From an uncultured Oscillibacter sp. (GTDB lineage: Bacteria > Bacillota > Clostridia > Oscillospirales > Oscillospiraceae), in contig CAJUMX010000004.1 in NCBI GenBank assembly GCA_910587705.1, forward strand, positions 132,879-196,878: a stretch of 64,000 nt of DNA, given 5' to 3'. Positions 1 to 8,499 of the stretch are shown piece after piece. Numbering within the stretch: the first letter of the stretch is position 1; the number at the start of each line of letters is the position of its first letter. The notes below the pieces were generated by a model. That model saw nothing but the letters and a program-made list of their open reading frames with translations, made no database searches and was not told where the DNA came from. The translations under genes were made by a program, and so were the position numbers.

Positions 1-108
1 GAACGGCCCGCCCAGCACACCCATAAGGCCGTCTGTCTCCCGGAGGCCTGGAACGTGCGGCTGTGGGAGACCCTGCGTGAAAAGCCATGGACGTCCTGGA
101 GAAGCTGA
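1..108 (+). CDS. Possible 3' end of an upstream gene (partial)
   Basis: Frame 1 is open from the window edge to a TGA at 106-108 and encodes 35 residues (ends REKPWTSWRS). It would overlap the start of the radical SAM gene by 22 bases. There is no recognisable domain in so short a piece. The other two forward frames are either closed early or lack sensible composition, so this is the best candidate for the tail of a preceding gene, but it could be chance. Confidence 0.3.
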   Translation, partial: ERPAQHTHKAVCLPEAWNVRLWETLREKPWTSWRS

Positions 109-1361
109 CCGTCCTCACCGACGCCGCCAAGTATGACGCCGCCTGTACCTCCAGCGGCGGGACCCGGACCGCAAAGAAAGGGTATATCGGCAACACCTCC
201 ACCGCTCTGGCGGGCTGCTGCCACACCTTTTCCGCCGACGGGCGCTGTGTCACCCTGCTAAAGGTTCTGCTGACCAACCGCTGTGTGTACGATTGCAAAT
301 ACTGCGTCAATCGCCGGAGCAACGATACAAAGCGAGCAGCCTTCACCCCAGAGGAGCTGGCGGATCTAACCATCCAGTTTTACCGTCGGAATTATATCGA
401 GGGGCTCTTTCTCTCCTCCGGGGTTTTTCGCAGCCCGGACTACACCACGGAGCTGATGATTCAGGCCCTGTCCCTGCTCCGGGAGCAGTACCGCTTCAAC
501 GGCTATATCCACGCCAAGGCCATCCCCGGCGCCGCACCGGAGCTGGTGGAGCGGCTGGGCTTTTTGGCGGACCGGCTCAGCGTGAACATTGAACTGCCCT
601 CGGAGGCAGGGCTGAAATCCCTGGCCCCGGACAAAACAAAAGGGGCCATTTTGGCCCCCATGCGGCAGATTCAGACCCGAAACCAGCAAAGCCGGGAGGA
701 GCTGGTAAAGTACCGGCACGCCCCCCGCTTCGCCCCCGCCGGACAGAGCACCCAGCTGATTGTTGGAGCTACCCAGGATACGGACTTTCACATTCTCCGG
801 CTGACCCAGGGCCTCTATGACCGCTACAGTCTGAAACGAGTGTTCTATTCCGCTTATGTCCCGGTGGTGGAGCACGCCCTGCTGCCCGCCAAGGATGTCA
901 AGCCGCCCCTTCTGCGGGAGCACCGGCTCTATCAGGCGGACTGGCTGCTGCGATTCTACGGTTTCCGGGCGGAGGAGCTGCTGGACGAGGGAAACCAGGA
1001 CTTTGACACCCGGGTGGACCCCAAATGCAGCTGGGCCCTGGCCCACTTGGACTTCTTCCCGGTGGAGGTCAACACCGCTGCCTATGAAACCCTGCTGCGG
1101 ATTCCCGGCGTGGGGGTCACCTCCGCCCGGCGGATTCTCAGCGCCCGGCGGGTGGGGCCCCTTCATATCGACAACCTGAAAAAGCTTGGCGTGGTGATGA
1201 AGCGGGCCCAGTATTTTCTCACCGCCTCCGGCAAAATGGCGGAGGGCCTGCGCTTCACGCCGGACAGTCTCCTTCGGGGGCTTATCGCCGCCGAGCGGCC
1301 CCTGCTGCCCCAGCAAGAGGCGGTGCAATTGTCCCTCTTTGATTCGGCAGAGACGGCGTAA
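87..1361 (+). CDS. Putative DNA modification/repair radical SAM protein
   Basis: The 424-residue protein belongs to the radical SAM family that is genetically linked to uracil-DNA glycosylase-type genes (TIGR03916-like). The cluster-binding CxxxCxxC motif is visible at residues 66-73 (C66, C70, C73). A helix-hairpin-helix DNA-binding segment lies near residues 335-360 (LLRIPGVGVTSARRILSARR). The start at ATG 87 gives the usual N-terminus MDVLEKL...DAAKYDAAC. The next gene, 20 bases downstream, is its customary partner, so the two probably form one operon. The exact DNA substrate is unknown; the repair role is inferred from family context. Confidence 0.85.
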   Translation: MDVLEKLTVLTDAAKYDAACTSSGGTRTAKKGYIGNTSTALAGCCHTFSADGRCVTLLKVLLTNRCVYDCKYCVNRRSNDTKRAAFTPEELADLTIQFYRRNYIEGLFLSSGVFRSPDYTTELMIQALSLLREQYRFNGYIHAKAIPGAAPELVERLGFLADRLSVNIELPSEAGLKSLAPDKTKGAILAPMRQIQTRNQQSREELVKYRHAPRFAPAGQSTQLIVGATQDTDFHILRLTQGLYDRYSLKRVFYSAYVPVVEHALLPAKDVKPPLLREHRLYQADWLLRFYGFRAEELLDEGNQDFDTRVDPKCSWALAHLDFFPVEVNTAAYETLLRIPGVGVTSARRILSARRVGPLHIDNLKKLGVVMKRAQYFLTASGKMAEGLRFTPDSLLRGLIAAERPLLPQQEAVQLSLFDSAETA

Positions 1362-1381
1362 CCCGCTCCCGGAGGATTTCT

Positions 1382-2203
1382 ATGGACGTAATCTATCACT
1401 ACGACGGCAGCTTCGACGGCTTCCTCTCCTGCATCTTTGACAGCTACGCCCACAGAGAAATCCCCGCCGGATTCTGCTCCGGCGAGGATGGCGTCTTTAC
1501 CCTATTCGATTCCCGGACGGTCCCCCAAAACCCAGAGCACGCGGCCCGCGTTCTGCGGAAGGTCGCCGCCTTGTCCCCGGAAGCCGCCGTGCTGCTGCGG
1601 CGCGGCTTTCTCACCTGTCTGCCGGAGAAGGAGTTGCGCCTGTTCCAGGTCGTCGCCAAGCTGCTCCGGGAGGGCCCCGGCTTTCTCCGCAACCGCTCCG
1701 ACGGGACCCTCTACCCAGTTATCCGGGCTGTCCAGCACCTGAATGGAGAAGTCCATCTTTTAAAAGGCTTCGTCCGCTTCTCCGACCTGGGAGGCGTGCT
1801 GGGGGGCGAGATTGAGCCGAAAAATCGGGTGCTCCCCGTACTGGGCGGACACTTCACCGCCCGCTTTCATAACGAGCCGTTTTTCCTCTATGACCGCACC
1901 CACAAGGAGGCCCTGTTTCATGTCCCCGGTCAGTCAGTCATTCGTCCCCTGGCATCTTTTCAGATGGCCCCACCGGACGAGATGGAAGCCCATTACCGCC
2001 TTTTGTGGAAACGCTTCTACGACACCATCGCCATTAAGGAACGGGAGAACCCCCGTCTGCGCATGAGCAACATGCCCAAGCGCTACTGGGGGACTATGAC
2101 GGAATTTCAAGGGGAGGCTTATTTTCAGCCGGTCTCCGCGGCCGCCGGTCTCTCGCCGCCGTCGATTCAACCCAGTCTTTCACCGGGCACGGAGCCGTGT
2201 TAG
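1382..2203 (+). CDS. Radical-SAM-linked DNA metabolism protein (TIGR03915/DUF4130-like)
   Basis: This 273-residue protein matches the family found beside the radical SAM protein just upstream. A GGAGG sits 8 bases before ATG 1382, and only 20 bases separate it from the preceding stop, so cotranscription is likely. The N-terminus (DVIYHYDGSFDGFLSCIF) and the C-terminal KRYWG segment are typical of the family. In many bacteria the family is fused or adjacent to a uracil-DNA glycosylase domain, but no such domain is seen here. The last 30 residues are Ser/Pro-rich and look unstructured. Biochemical function is unproven. Confidence 0.8.
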   Translation: MDVIYHYDGSFDGFLSCIFDSYAHREIPAGFCSGEDGVFTLFDSRTVPQNPEHAARVLRKVAALSPEAAVLLRRGFLTCLPEKELRLFQVVAKLLREGPGFLRNRSDGTLYPVIRAVQHLNGEVHLLKGFVRFSDLGGVLGGEIEPKNRVLPVLGGHFTARFHNEPFFLYDRTHKEALFHVPGQSVIRPLASFQMAPPDEMEAHYRLLWKRFYDTIAIKERENPRLRMSNMPKRYWGTMTEFQGEAYFQPVSAAAGLSPPSIQPSLSPGTEPC

Positions 2204-2229
2204 GGTTCTTCTTGCCCTTCGGGTATACG

Positions 2230-2252
2230 GGAACCCCAAGCCGCAAGGCTTG
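2230..2252. terminator. Possible terminator hairpins between convergent genes
   Basis: A perfect 6-bp stem with a GCAA loop (CAAGCC/GGCTTG, 2237-2252) lies just inside an outer GGGTTC/GGAACCC pairing, between the stop of the DNA metabolism gene and the convergent sigF. The nearest T-run (about 2270-2274) is some distance away, so its role as a terminator is tentative. Confidence 0.35.
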
Positions 2253-2286
2253 TCAAGAGCCCCCTGTGTCTTTTAAAAAACGGAAG

Positions 2287-2991
2287 TTACACCTCAAAGC
2301 TCTCCCGCAGCCGCTTTAATCCCCGGCGCTCCAGCCGGGATATTTGCACCTGAGACACGCCCACCACCCGGGCCGTCTGCTCCTGGGTCAGACCCTTGAA
2401 ATAGCGGAGGAGAATCGTCATCCGCTCCTTTTCCGGCAGGCGGTCAATGGCCTCCCGGAGGGCGATGCGCTCCACCAGCCCCTCCTCCGGGGCCTCGGTG
2501 CCCAGGGAGCCCTCCAAAGTCAGCCCATCCGCCGTCTCCTGCTGGAGGGACTCCGGTGCGTCAGTGGCCAGGTCCGTCCGGGCAATCTCCTCCGGCGTCA
2601 GACCCGTGGCCTCCGACAGCTCCGACAGGGCCGGCTCTCGGCCCAGCTGGTGGCGGAGACGCTCTCGGGCCGTGTAAAGGGTCTGTGCCTGTTCCCGGAT
2701 GCTGCGCCCCACCTTCACGGCTCCGTCGTCCCGCAGGAAGCGGCGGATCTCCCCGGCAATCTTGGGCACGGCATAGGTAGAAAAGCAGGTGCCGTAATCG
2801 AAGTCGAACCCCTGGACCGCCTTCAAAAACCCCAGGCAGCCCAGTTGATATAGATCGTCCGGCTCCACGCCCCGGCCGTAGTACCGCCGGACCACGCTCC
2901 AGATCAGGCCGTTGTTCTCGATGACCGCCTGTTCGCAGGCGTCCCGGTCCCCCTGCTGGGCCGCCCGGAGGAGCTCCAGCGCGGCGCTCAT
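2287..2991 (-). CDS. sigF: RNA polymerase sporulation sigma factor SigF (SpoIIAC)
   Basis: The 234-residue protein has sigma-70 region 2 (NGLIWSVVRRYYGRGVEPDDLYQLGCLGFLKA, about residues 27-58), region 3 and a region 4 helix-turn-helix near the C-terminus (TARVVGVSQVQISRLERRGLKRL). It is the third gene after spoIIAA and spoIIAB, the arrangement known for the forespore sigma factor. Its ATG overlaps the spoIIAB stop by 4 bases, suggesting translational coupling. In known sporulators it is held inactive by SpoIIAB until septation and then drives early forespore transcription. Confidence 0.95.
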   Translation of the reverse strand: MSAALELLRAAQQGDRDACEQAVIENNGLIWSVVRRYYGRGVEPDDLYQLGCLGFLKAVQGFDFDYGTCFSTYAVPKIAGEIRRFLRDDGAVKVGRSIREQAQTLYTARERLRHQLGREPALSELSEATGLTPEEIARTDLATDAPESLQQETADGLTLEGSLGTEAPEEGLVERIALREAIDRLPEKERMTILLRYFKGLTQEQTARVVGVSQVQISRLERRGLKRLRESFEV

Positions 2992-3431
2992 TTCTTCACG
3001 CGGGGGGCCAGCTTTTTCCGCATCACCACCGTGGTCCCCTTGTTCACGGCGGACCGCACCGTCACCTTATCCATAAAGCTCTCCATGATGGTAAAGCCCA
3101 TGCCGCTGCGCTCCTCCCCCCCGGTGGTAAACATGGGCTGGCGGGCCTTGTCCACATCGGGAATGCCCCGGCCGTGGTCCTTTACCGTCAGCTCCAGCAC
3201 GTTCCCCGCCAGCACCCGCAGCTTCAGCGTCACGCCGCCGATGGCGTCCGGGTAGCCGTGGACAATGGCGTTGGTCACCGCCTCGCTGACGGCGGTTTTG
3301 ATATCCTCCAGCTCGTTGAGGGTAGGGTCCAGCTGGGCGGCGAAACAGGCCGCGGCGGAGCGGGCAAAGCTCTCGTTCCGGCTCTGGCTGGGAAAGTCCA
3401 TCGTGACCTCATTGACTGCCTTGGTCCTCAT
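2988..3431 (-). CDS. spoIIAB: Anti-sigma-F factor SpoIIAB
   Basis: This 147-residue GHKL-type serine kinase carries the N-box (EAVTNAIVHGYP), the DHGRGIPD box and the G2 region (GEERSGMGFTIMESF) that bind ATP. In characterised sporulators it binds and inhibits SigF and phosphorylates SpoIIAA. It lies 15 bases after spoIIAA and overlaps sigF, as expected for the spoIIA operon. The N-terminal MRTKAVNEVTMDFPSQSRNE is close to the canonical start. No unusual residues are seen. Confidence 0.95.
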   Translation of the reverse strand: MRTKAVNEVTMDFPSQSRNESFARSAAACFAAQLDPTLNELEDIKTAVSEAVTNAIVHGYPDAIGGVTLKLRVLAGNVLELTVKDHGRGIPDVDKARQPMFTTGGEERSGMGFTIMESFMDKVTVRSAVNKGTTVVMRKKLAPRVKK

Positions 3432-3446
3432 GTATGTAAAACCTCC

Positions 3447-3752
3447 TTATTTGATCGTCACCAGCCGGTTCACCCCGGCGGCCTCCAGCACCCGCCGGGC
3501 CTGGGGTGGCACGCCCCGCACCAGCAGCCCCCCGTCCAGAAGCTGCATCTTCTGCCGGGCCCGAAGAATTACCGCGATGCCGGAGCTGTCCATAAAGGTC
3601 ACCCCCGACAGGTCCAGCACCAGCTTCCGGGGCAGGGCCGCGTCCAGGGCCTCCTCCAGCTCCCGGAGGGCGGTCCGGGCTCCGGGGTGGTCCAGCTCCC
3701 CGCTGAGCTCCAGCAGCAGGTTCCGGTCCGCGCTCTTTGCCAGGATTTCCAT
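3447..3752 (-). CDS. spoIIAA: Anti-anti-sigma factor SpoIIAA
   Basis: A STAS-domain protein of 101 residues. The motif VTFMDSSGIAVIL (residues 51-63) contains the serine that SpoIIAB phosphorylates, most likely S57. The ATG at 3752 is chosen because it gives the normal family length and follows a purine-rich GGGGAACG ribosome-binding stretch; the open frame extends upstream to 3995 without conserved sequence. It is the first gene of the spoIIA operon. In B. subtilis the promoter would be SigH-dependent, but I could not assign a convincing SigH box upstream. Confidence 0.93.
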   Translation of the reverse strand: MEILAKSADRNLLLELSGELDHPGARTALRELEEALDAALPRKLVLDLSGVTFMDSSGIAVILRARQKMQLLDGGLLVRGVPPQARRVLEAAGVNRLVTIK

Positions 3753-3988
3753 AGCGTTCCCCTCTTTTGTCAAAAATATACCTGATTCGCCAGTTTTTGC
3801 CCCTGGCCCCGGATGGGACGGGCTTTTCAAAGTTGATGATAGCACGTCCCGCTCCGGCTTTCTGTCGAAATCCATAAGAAAACTCTGGAAATTTTGGCAA
3901 AAAGCGGAAACCTCTCCTCCGGCCCTTGAAACATCAGCGCCCGCTGCCTTACGGCAGCGGGCGTTTCCAGTTTGTAACCAATTTGAGG

Positions 3989-4039
3989 TTGACAAACGTC
4001 TACCTCCCTGTTATGCTTTAGGTAGACAATCGTATACCT
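3989..4039 (+). promoter_or_regulatory. blaI-type promoter with overlapping operator
   Basis: A textbook promoter is present: TTGACA at 3989-3994, a 17-base spacer and TATGCT at 4012-4017. A near-perfect palindrome follows at 4020-4039 (AGGTAGAC-AATC-GTATACCT) over the expected transcription start, and an inverted half-site GTCTACCT lies in the spacer at 3998-4005. This layout fits autorepression by the BlaI-type protein encoded immediately downstream. A GGGAGGTG ribosome-binding site follows at about 4046-4053. Confidence 0.85.
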
Positions 4040-4058
4040 GACCGAGGGAGGTGTTTTC

Positions 4059-4436
4059 ATGAAAATTGAACTTTCCAACAGCGAGTGGAAGCTGATGCGC
4101 CGCCTGTGGGACCGCGCTCCCAGCACCATCACGGAGCTGACGGCGGCTCTTCGGGAGGAGACCGGGTGGAGCAAAAACACGGTGATCACCATGCTCTCCC
4201 GGCTGGAGGCCAAGGGAGCCGTCCGGCACGAGGAGGGCGGAAAGGCCAAGCGCTACTTTCCCGCCCTCCGGCGGGAGGACGCCGCCCGGGACGAGACGGA
4301 AAGCTTCCTCTCCAAGGTCTACGGCGGCAGCCTGGGGCTGATGATGAGCGCCATGGTGGAGAGCCGCCGGCTGTCCGAATCGGACATCGCGGAGCTGTCC
4401 GCCATCCTGGACAAAGCGGGAGGTGAGGACACATGA
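4059..4436 (+). CDS. BlaI/MecI/CopY-family transcriptional repressor
   Basis: The 125-residue protein has the winged-helix N-terminus of the family (LSNSEWKLMRRLWD, TITELTAAL, GWSKNTVITMLSRLEAKGAV) and a C-terminal dimerisation part. Its stop overlaps the start of an M56/BlaR1-like sensor by 4 bases. In known systems the sensor protease leads to cleavage of the repressor when a cell-wall antibiotic is bound; here no beta-lactamase gene is next to the pair, so the regulated target is unknown beyond the pair itself. Confidence 0.93.
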   Translation: MKIELSNSEWKLMRRLWDRAPSTITELTAALREETGWSKNTVITMLSRLEAKGAVRHEEGGKAKRYFPALRREDAARDETESFLSKVYGGSLGLMMSAMVESRRLSESDIAELSAILDKAGGEDT

Positions 4437-7400
4437 AGGAAATCCTGCTGACCTCCTCGGCGCTGATTTTGGCGCTGTTGGCCCTCCGGCGGCTGTTTCG
4501 GAAGGTCCTCTCCCGCCGGGCCCAGTACGCCCTCTGGGGGCTGGTGCTGCTGCGGCTGCTGATTCCGGCCAGCCTTCCGGCGGCGGATTTCAGCTTGCTG
4601 ACGGCGGCGGAGCCGGTGGTGTCCGGCCTGGAGGGACAGGCGCTCTACCTGTCCCCCTCCCGGGTCACCCTGACCGCTCCAGAGGGGCCCCTTCCCTCGT
4701 ACCGTTCCGAAGAGGACCCCAAAATCGTGCTGGGCCCGCCCTCGGAAAACAGCGTTTACAGCTATACCAACAGCCAGCAGGTGGTCCATGAGGTGGAATA
4801 CGCCCGGCAGATCGTCCTGGCGGACCAGCTGCCCCCCATCTGGTACGGCGGCATGGCGGCCATGGCCTGCTGGCTGGTCCTCTCCAATCTGCTGTTCTGG
4901 CGAAAGCTCCGCAGGGCGCGGACGCCCTATCCCGTGGAGGGCACCGGTCGCCGGGTCTATCTGGTGGAGGAGGGTCTGCCCTCCCCCTGCCTCTTCGGGC
5001 TCTTCCGCCCCGCCATTTACCTGACCCCCGCCGCCCTCCAAAGCCCGGACCGCCTCCGGCACGTCCTGGCCCACGAGGAGACCCACGCCCGGCACCTTGA
5101 CCCCCTTTGGTCCCTGCTCCGGGCCGTGTGCCTGACGGTTTACTGGTTCGACCCCCTGGTCTGGTGGGCGGCCCTGGCCTCCCGGACAGACTGCGAGCTG
5201 GCCTGTGACGAGGGAGCCCTCCGCCGTCTCGGCGAGGCGGAGCGGGTGCCCTATGGCCGGACCCTTCTCTCCCTTATCCCCGTGCGGAAAGCCCCGGCGA
5301 ATCCCCTGCTCTCCGCCACCACCATGACGGCGGGAAAGCGCCAGCTCAAGGACCGGATCACCCGCGTGGCGGAGAACCCGGTCTATCTGGGCCGGGCCCT
5401 CTTCGCCGCCGTGGCCCTGGCGGCGCTGGTGTGCGCCGTCACCTTCACCGGAGCCAAGAAAACGGAGGCCCCGGCCCCCGAACCGACCCGCTTTCACGAC
5501 GTGGACGAGGCCGTTGCCGCCCTGGCGGAGGAGCTTCAGAACTACGGCGGCCCGGAGGTTGACATCATGTCCAAGCTGATCGTCTACACCCCGGAGAATC
5601 CGCCGGAGTATTTCGACCTGGAAGATGGCGAGATGCTCCGGGTCCACTGGGGAATGTCCTACTCCCTGTCCAGCAGCCTGTCGAACCCCATGGGCTGGCT
5701 CTGCTCCCTCTACCGGGTGGATTTGGAGCCGGACTATCTGCCTCGAAACATGGAGATTCTGGGCAGCGACGGCCGGTATCAGTACGGCGTCAGCCGCCCC
5801 GACTGGGCCCCGGAGCTGAAGCGGGGCGAGACCACCGGCATGTCCTTGATGAACCTGGTGATTGGCCGCGTCCGGGAGAGCGTTCTCTCCTGCGAGAGCC
5901 TGAAGCAGGCGGACCGGCCGGACTGGAACGCCGCCGTCACCATCCCCCTGGACGGCCTGGAGCCCTATGAGCCCAAGGTGTCGGAGAAGCTTCCCTTCCC
6001 CGACAGCTCCCTGAATATGCTGGGGGGCTTGGAGGACCCGGACCACGTCCTGGGGGACTATGGCTTGATGTTCTTCGAGGGCGGCGGCAGGGTCTATGCC
6101 GGAGTCCAGCACATAGCCAGAAGCTCATTCCCCACGCCCTTCTGGTCCTTCCGCCCCGGCGCAGGCGGGAACTACAGCGCCTCCCTGTTCTGCAACCTCC
6201 TGGGACACGACGGCTTCTGCATCACTTACAACGCCAACGACGGACCCCGGACCGTCACCCACGAATACTATTATTTGAACGAGGAAGGCTGGCCCGTTCT
6301 CCTGGCTCGGATGGAGGACTATCCCCAGCACATCGATCTGGACGGTGACGGAGTAAACGAGTTGGTCTCCCAGGGCTTCTACGCCGACCACTTCTACTTC
6401 CGCCGGGACGGGAAGTACTACAAAGCGGACCTGCGGCCCCTGCTGTGGACCGTCTGGCCCGAGGGCACGTATTTCTGCTTCGACGGTTGGGACCCCGCCA
6501 CCCGCTCCATGCCCTTCCGGGCCGACATCCGGCTCTCCTCACCAGGAGCCTCCACACTGTCTCAACAACACCGGACTCTGTACTTCGACGGGGAGAACCT
6601 TCTGGTCTACAACGACCAGCGGCACTTCACAGACCACATGATCGGGTGGTTTGACGAGGAGTTCACCGTCAAGGACGCCGCCCTGACGGCGGTGGAGGAG
6701 CGGTTCCGCGCCTCCCGCGTGGAGGGCGCTTACTGCGACGACTGGCGGATTACCAGCATCGGCGAGGGCTATGGGGTGGAGGTGGACGGGAAATACTATG
6801 TCTTCCGGCAGGTCTCCTACGAGTTCCACACGCCGGAGCTCCAGGACGCCCCGGCGCTGGGCGAGGGGGCACAGGACCACTGGGCCGCCCCCTCCTCCGA
6901 GGACCTCTGGCTGATGTTCTATGTTCCCTCCTGGCACTCCGGGGACACGGTTTCGTACGCGGACTTCGTGTATCTCCACAGCTTCCAGCATGAGGGCAGG
7001 TTCACCCTCTCTGAAGAGTTTGTCCGCCAAAAGCTCCGGGAGATCCCCGCCCTGGACACCATTTACCTGGGCACCGCCACCCTGAAAGCGGAAACCTCCG
7101 TCGTCTCCGCCGCCGGCCTTGCCCAGGCGGTGATGGACCATCTTATGGAGGCGGATACCATTAACATGACCCTGCTGGCCTCCGAAGGGGGCGGGCGATA
7201 CGATGTGGCCCCCCAGGCCCTGTCGGACTGGATCGGGGAATTTACGGACAAGTATCTCTGGAGCTATGCCGGGGACCCCGGCAGCATGCCCGCCGGGTCT
7301 TTGCTGATGATAAGCGGGGACCTGAGCCTCCGTTTCTGGCCGGAGAGCGATTTGGTCCTGCTCCACACCTGGGACAGGGACGTCTGGCTCCGGGCGGAGC

Positions 7401-7825
7401 CCGCACCCGGAACGCCGTCCATTTTCTATCTGGCGCAGTCCTGGTACGAGATCGCGGAGGGCCAGAGTATCCCCATTCAGGAGGCGCTGGATGAGATTTT
7501 CTCAAGCGGTTCCGTTCTCTTTCTTCTCTTCACCCAAGGAGAGGAATACGTTGCCTCCCGCACGACGGACCCCGTCCGGCTTGACCGCACGGAGGCTTTC
7601 GCGGAGGACTACGTGTGGGCCCTTGCCCCGGCCAGCTATACCCTCTCCCCCGATGAGCTAAGGCTGTCCTCCCCGGACTACCGGCAAAGCTTCTCGTTCA
7701 ATCCACACAACTCGCTTGTAGAACTCCGGCAAGAGGACCAATCCTTCTGGTTTACGGTCCAGCCGAAGGCGGACGGTCCTTCCATCTATGACTTTGTGTA
7801 CGCCTGGTATGAGGCGGCGGCCTGA
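4433..7825 (+). CDS. Large BlaR1/MecR1-like M56-family membrane metalloprotease
   Basis: The 1130-residue protein starts with membrane segments (residues 5-23, 28-50, about 140-160) and the M56 zinc-protease motif HEETH at about residues 214-218, followed by a further acidic region (CELACDEGALRR) and a last membrane segment near residue 325 (ALFAAVALAALVCAVTF). The remaining roughly 790 residues are predicted to be outside the cell and do not show the Ser-x-x-Lys penicillin-binding domain of classical BlaR1. It is much longer than BlaR1 (about 600). It probably senses something other than a beta-lactam. Partner: the overlapping BlaI-type gene. Confidence 0.85.
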   Translation: MKEILLTSSALILALLALRRLFRKVLSRRAQYALWGLVLLRLLIPASLPAADFSLLTAAEPVVSGLEGQALYLSPSRVTLTAPEGPLPSYRSEEDPKIVLGPPSENSVYSYTNSQQVVHEVEYARQIVLADQLPPIWYGGMAAMACWLVLSNLLFWRKLRRARTPYPVEGTGRRVYLVEEGLPSPCLFGLFRPAIYLTPAALQSPDRLRHVLAHEETHARHLDPLWSLLRAVCLTVYWFDPLVWWAALASRTDCELACDEGALRRLGEAERVPYGRTLLSLIPVRKAPANPLLSATTMTAGKRQLKDRITRVAENPVYLGRALFAAVALAALVCAVTFTGAKKTEAPAPEPTRFHDVDEAVAALAEELQNYGGPEVDIMSKLIVYTPENPPEYFDLEDGEMLRVHWGMSYSLSSSLSNPMGWLCSLYRVDLEPDYLPRNMEILGSDGRYQYGVSRPDWAPELKRGETTGMSLMNLVIGRVRESVLSCESLKQADRPDWNAAVTIPLDGLEPYEPKVSEKLPFPDSSLNMLGGLEDPDHVLGDYGLMFFEGGGRVYAGVQHIARSSFPTPFWSFRPGAGGNYSASLFCNLLGHDGFCITYNANDGPRTVTHEYYYLNEEGWPVLLARMEDYPQHIDLDGDGVNELVSQGFYADHFYFRRDGKYYKADLRPLLWTVWPEGTYFCFDGWDPATRSMPFRADIRLSSPGASTLSQQHRTLYFDGENLLVYNDQRHFTDHMIGWFDEEFTVKDAALTAVEERFRASRVEGAYCDDWRITSIGEGYGVEVDGKYYVFRQVSYEFHTPELQDAPALGEGAQDHWAAPSSEDLWLMFYVPSWHSGDTVSYADFVYLHSFQHEGRFTLSEEFVRQKLREIPALDTIYLGTATLKAETSVVSAAGLAQAVMDHLMEADTINMTLLASEGGGRYDVAPQALSDWIGEFTDKYLWSYAGDPGSMPAGSLLMISGDLSLRFWPESDLVLLHTWDRDVWLRAEPAPGTPSIFYLAQSWYEIAEGQSIPIQEALDEIFSSGSVLFLLFTQGEEYVASRTTDPVRLDRTEAFAEDYVWALAPASYTLSPDELRLSSPDYRQSFSFNPHNSLVELRQEDQSFWFTVQPKADGPSIYDFVYAWYEAAA

Positions 7826-7900
7826 ATACGGCGGCGGGAAAGTCATAACCTTCAACTAAGCCGTAAGCTTGCGTAAGCCCTGGAATGGCATGATACAGAC

Positions 7901-7971
7901 AAAACCCCTTAAGGGGCCCGAAAGGTTTGCCGGCCGCATTTCTTTCATGGGTCACCCCTTAAGGGGTTTTT
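7901..7971 (+). terminator. Double-palindrome terminator after the BlaR1-like gene
   Basis: A 16-base segment AAAACCCCTTAAGGGG (7901-7916) is repeated in inverted form as CCCCTTAAGGGGTTTT (7955-7970) and followed by a T. Each arm contains the perfect palindrome CCCCTTAAGGGG, so two local hairpins or one long one can form. The T-run on the plus strand fits termination of the repressor/sensor operon. Confidence 0.65.
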
Positions 7972-7992
7972 CGTCATAACTTCTGATGCCTC

Positions 7993-8361
7993 TTAAACGT
8001 GGCCGCATGATATTCTCTTGCCCCAAAATGCCGGTTTCCATATTTTCGCTTTAAATTCGCAAGTCGTCGCATATTGGTCAAATATCATCAAATCGCTCTT
8101 CCCTTTATAGATTCCCTACAATCCGTGATACACTGTACTTCAGAGGTATAGTGACCTGTTGATGAATATGATCTGGACACGCTTCCGCTTTTAAAATTTC
8201 TACGCCCTTCTACTGACACAGTTTTCGCAATATTTCTCCGATAGCCTGCTTAAATTACACATATATCTTCACCCTACGGTATGTCGCCACAAATGCAATG
8301 TGGGTATCGACACTTCTAGCTTGTATGTTCTAAACTACGTATGTCTTTATCTTTCAGGTCA
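7993..8361 (-). pseudogene. Decayed IS200/IS605-family TnpA (Y1/HUH transposase)
   Basis: Reading the minus strand across stops and frameshifts gives clear TnpA blocks in order: KDIRSLEHTS, AFVATYRRVKIY, QAIGEILRKLC, KGVEIL, PDHIHQQVTIPLKYSVS (the HUH region), DLMIFDQYA and KPAFWGKRISCGHV. At least three in-frame stops and one frameshift make it inactive, and the tyrosine region normally reading GYY is lost. The region 8362-8499 upstream shares sequence with a second remnant at 47.8 kb. The rest of the 7826-8499 gap is AT-rich and shows no intact gene. Confidence 0.8.
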
Positions 8362-8499
8362 AATGCCTCCCTATTTTCGCATTTGTGTGGTCGGCAAACC
8401 ACTTCTACTTTAACTGTGAGCTTTTTCCTTTTCTACTTTTCCATCACTATAAGCTGTTTTTTAACCTCGACCTAGCCAAGGCGTGTCCCGGTTGTCGTT

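Noticed and set aside
366..1328. Long minus-strand ORF of 320 codons opposite the radical SAM gene
   Set aside because: Composition is that of an antisense shadow in GC-rich DNA, and the plus strand has clear motifs.
4319..6112. 597-codon minus-strand ORF opposite the BlaR1-like gene
   Set aside because: His/Gly/Gln-rich shadow with no motif; the sensor gene on the plus strand is certain.
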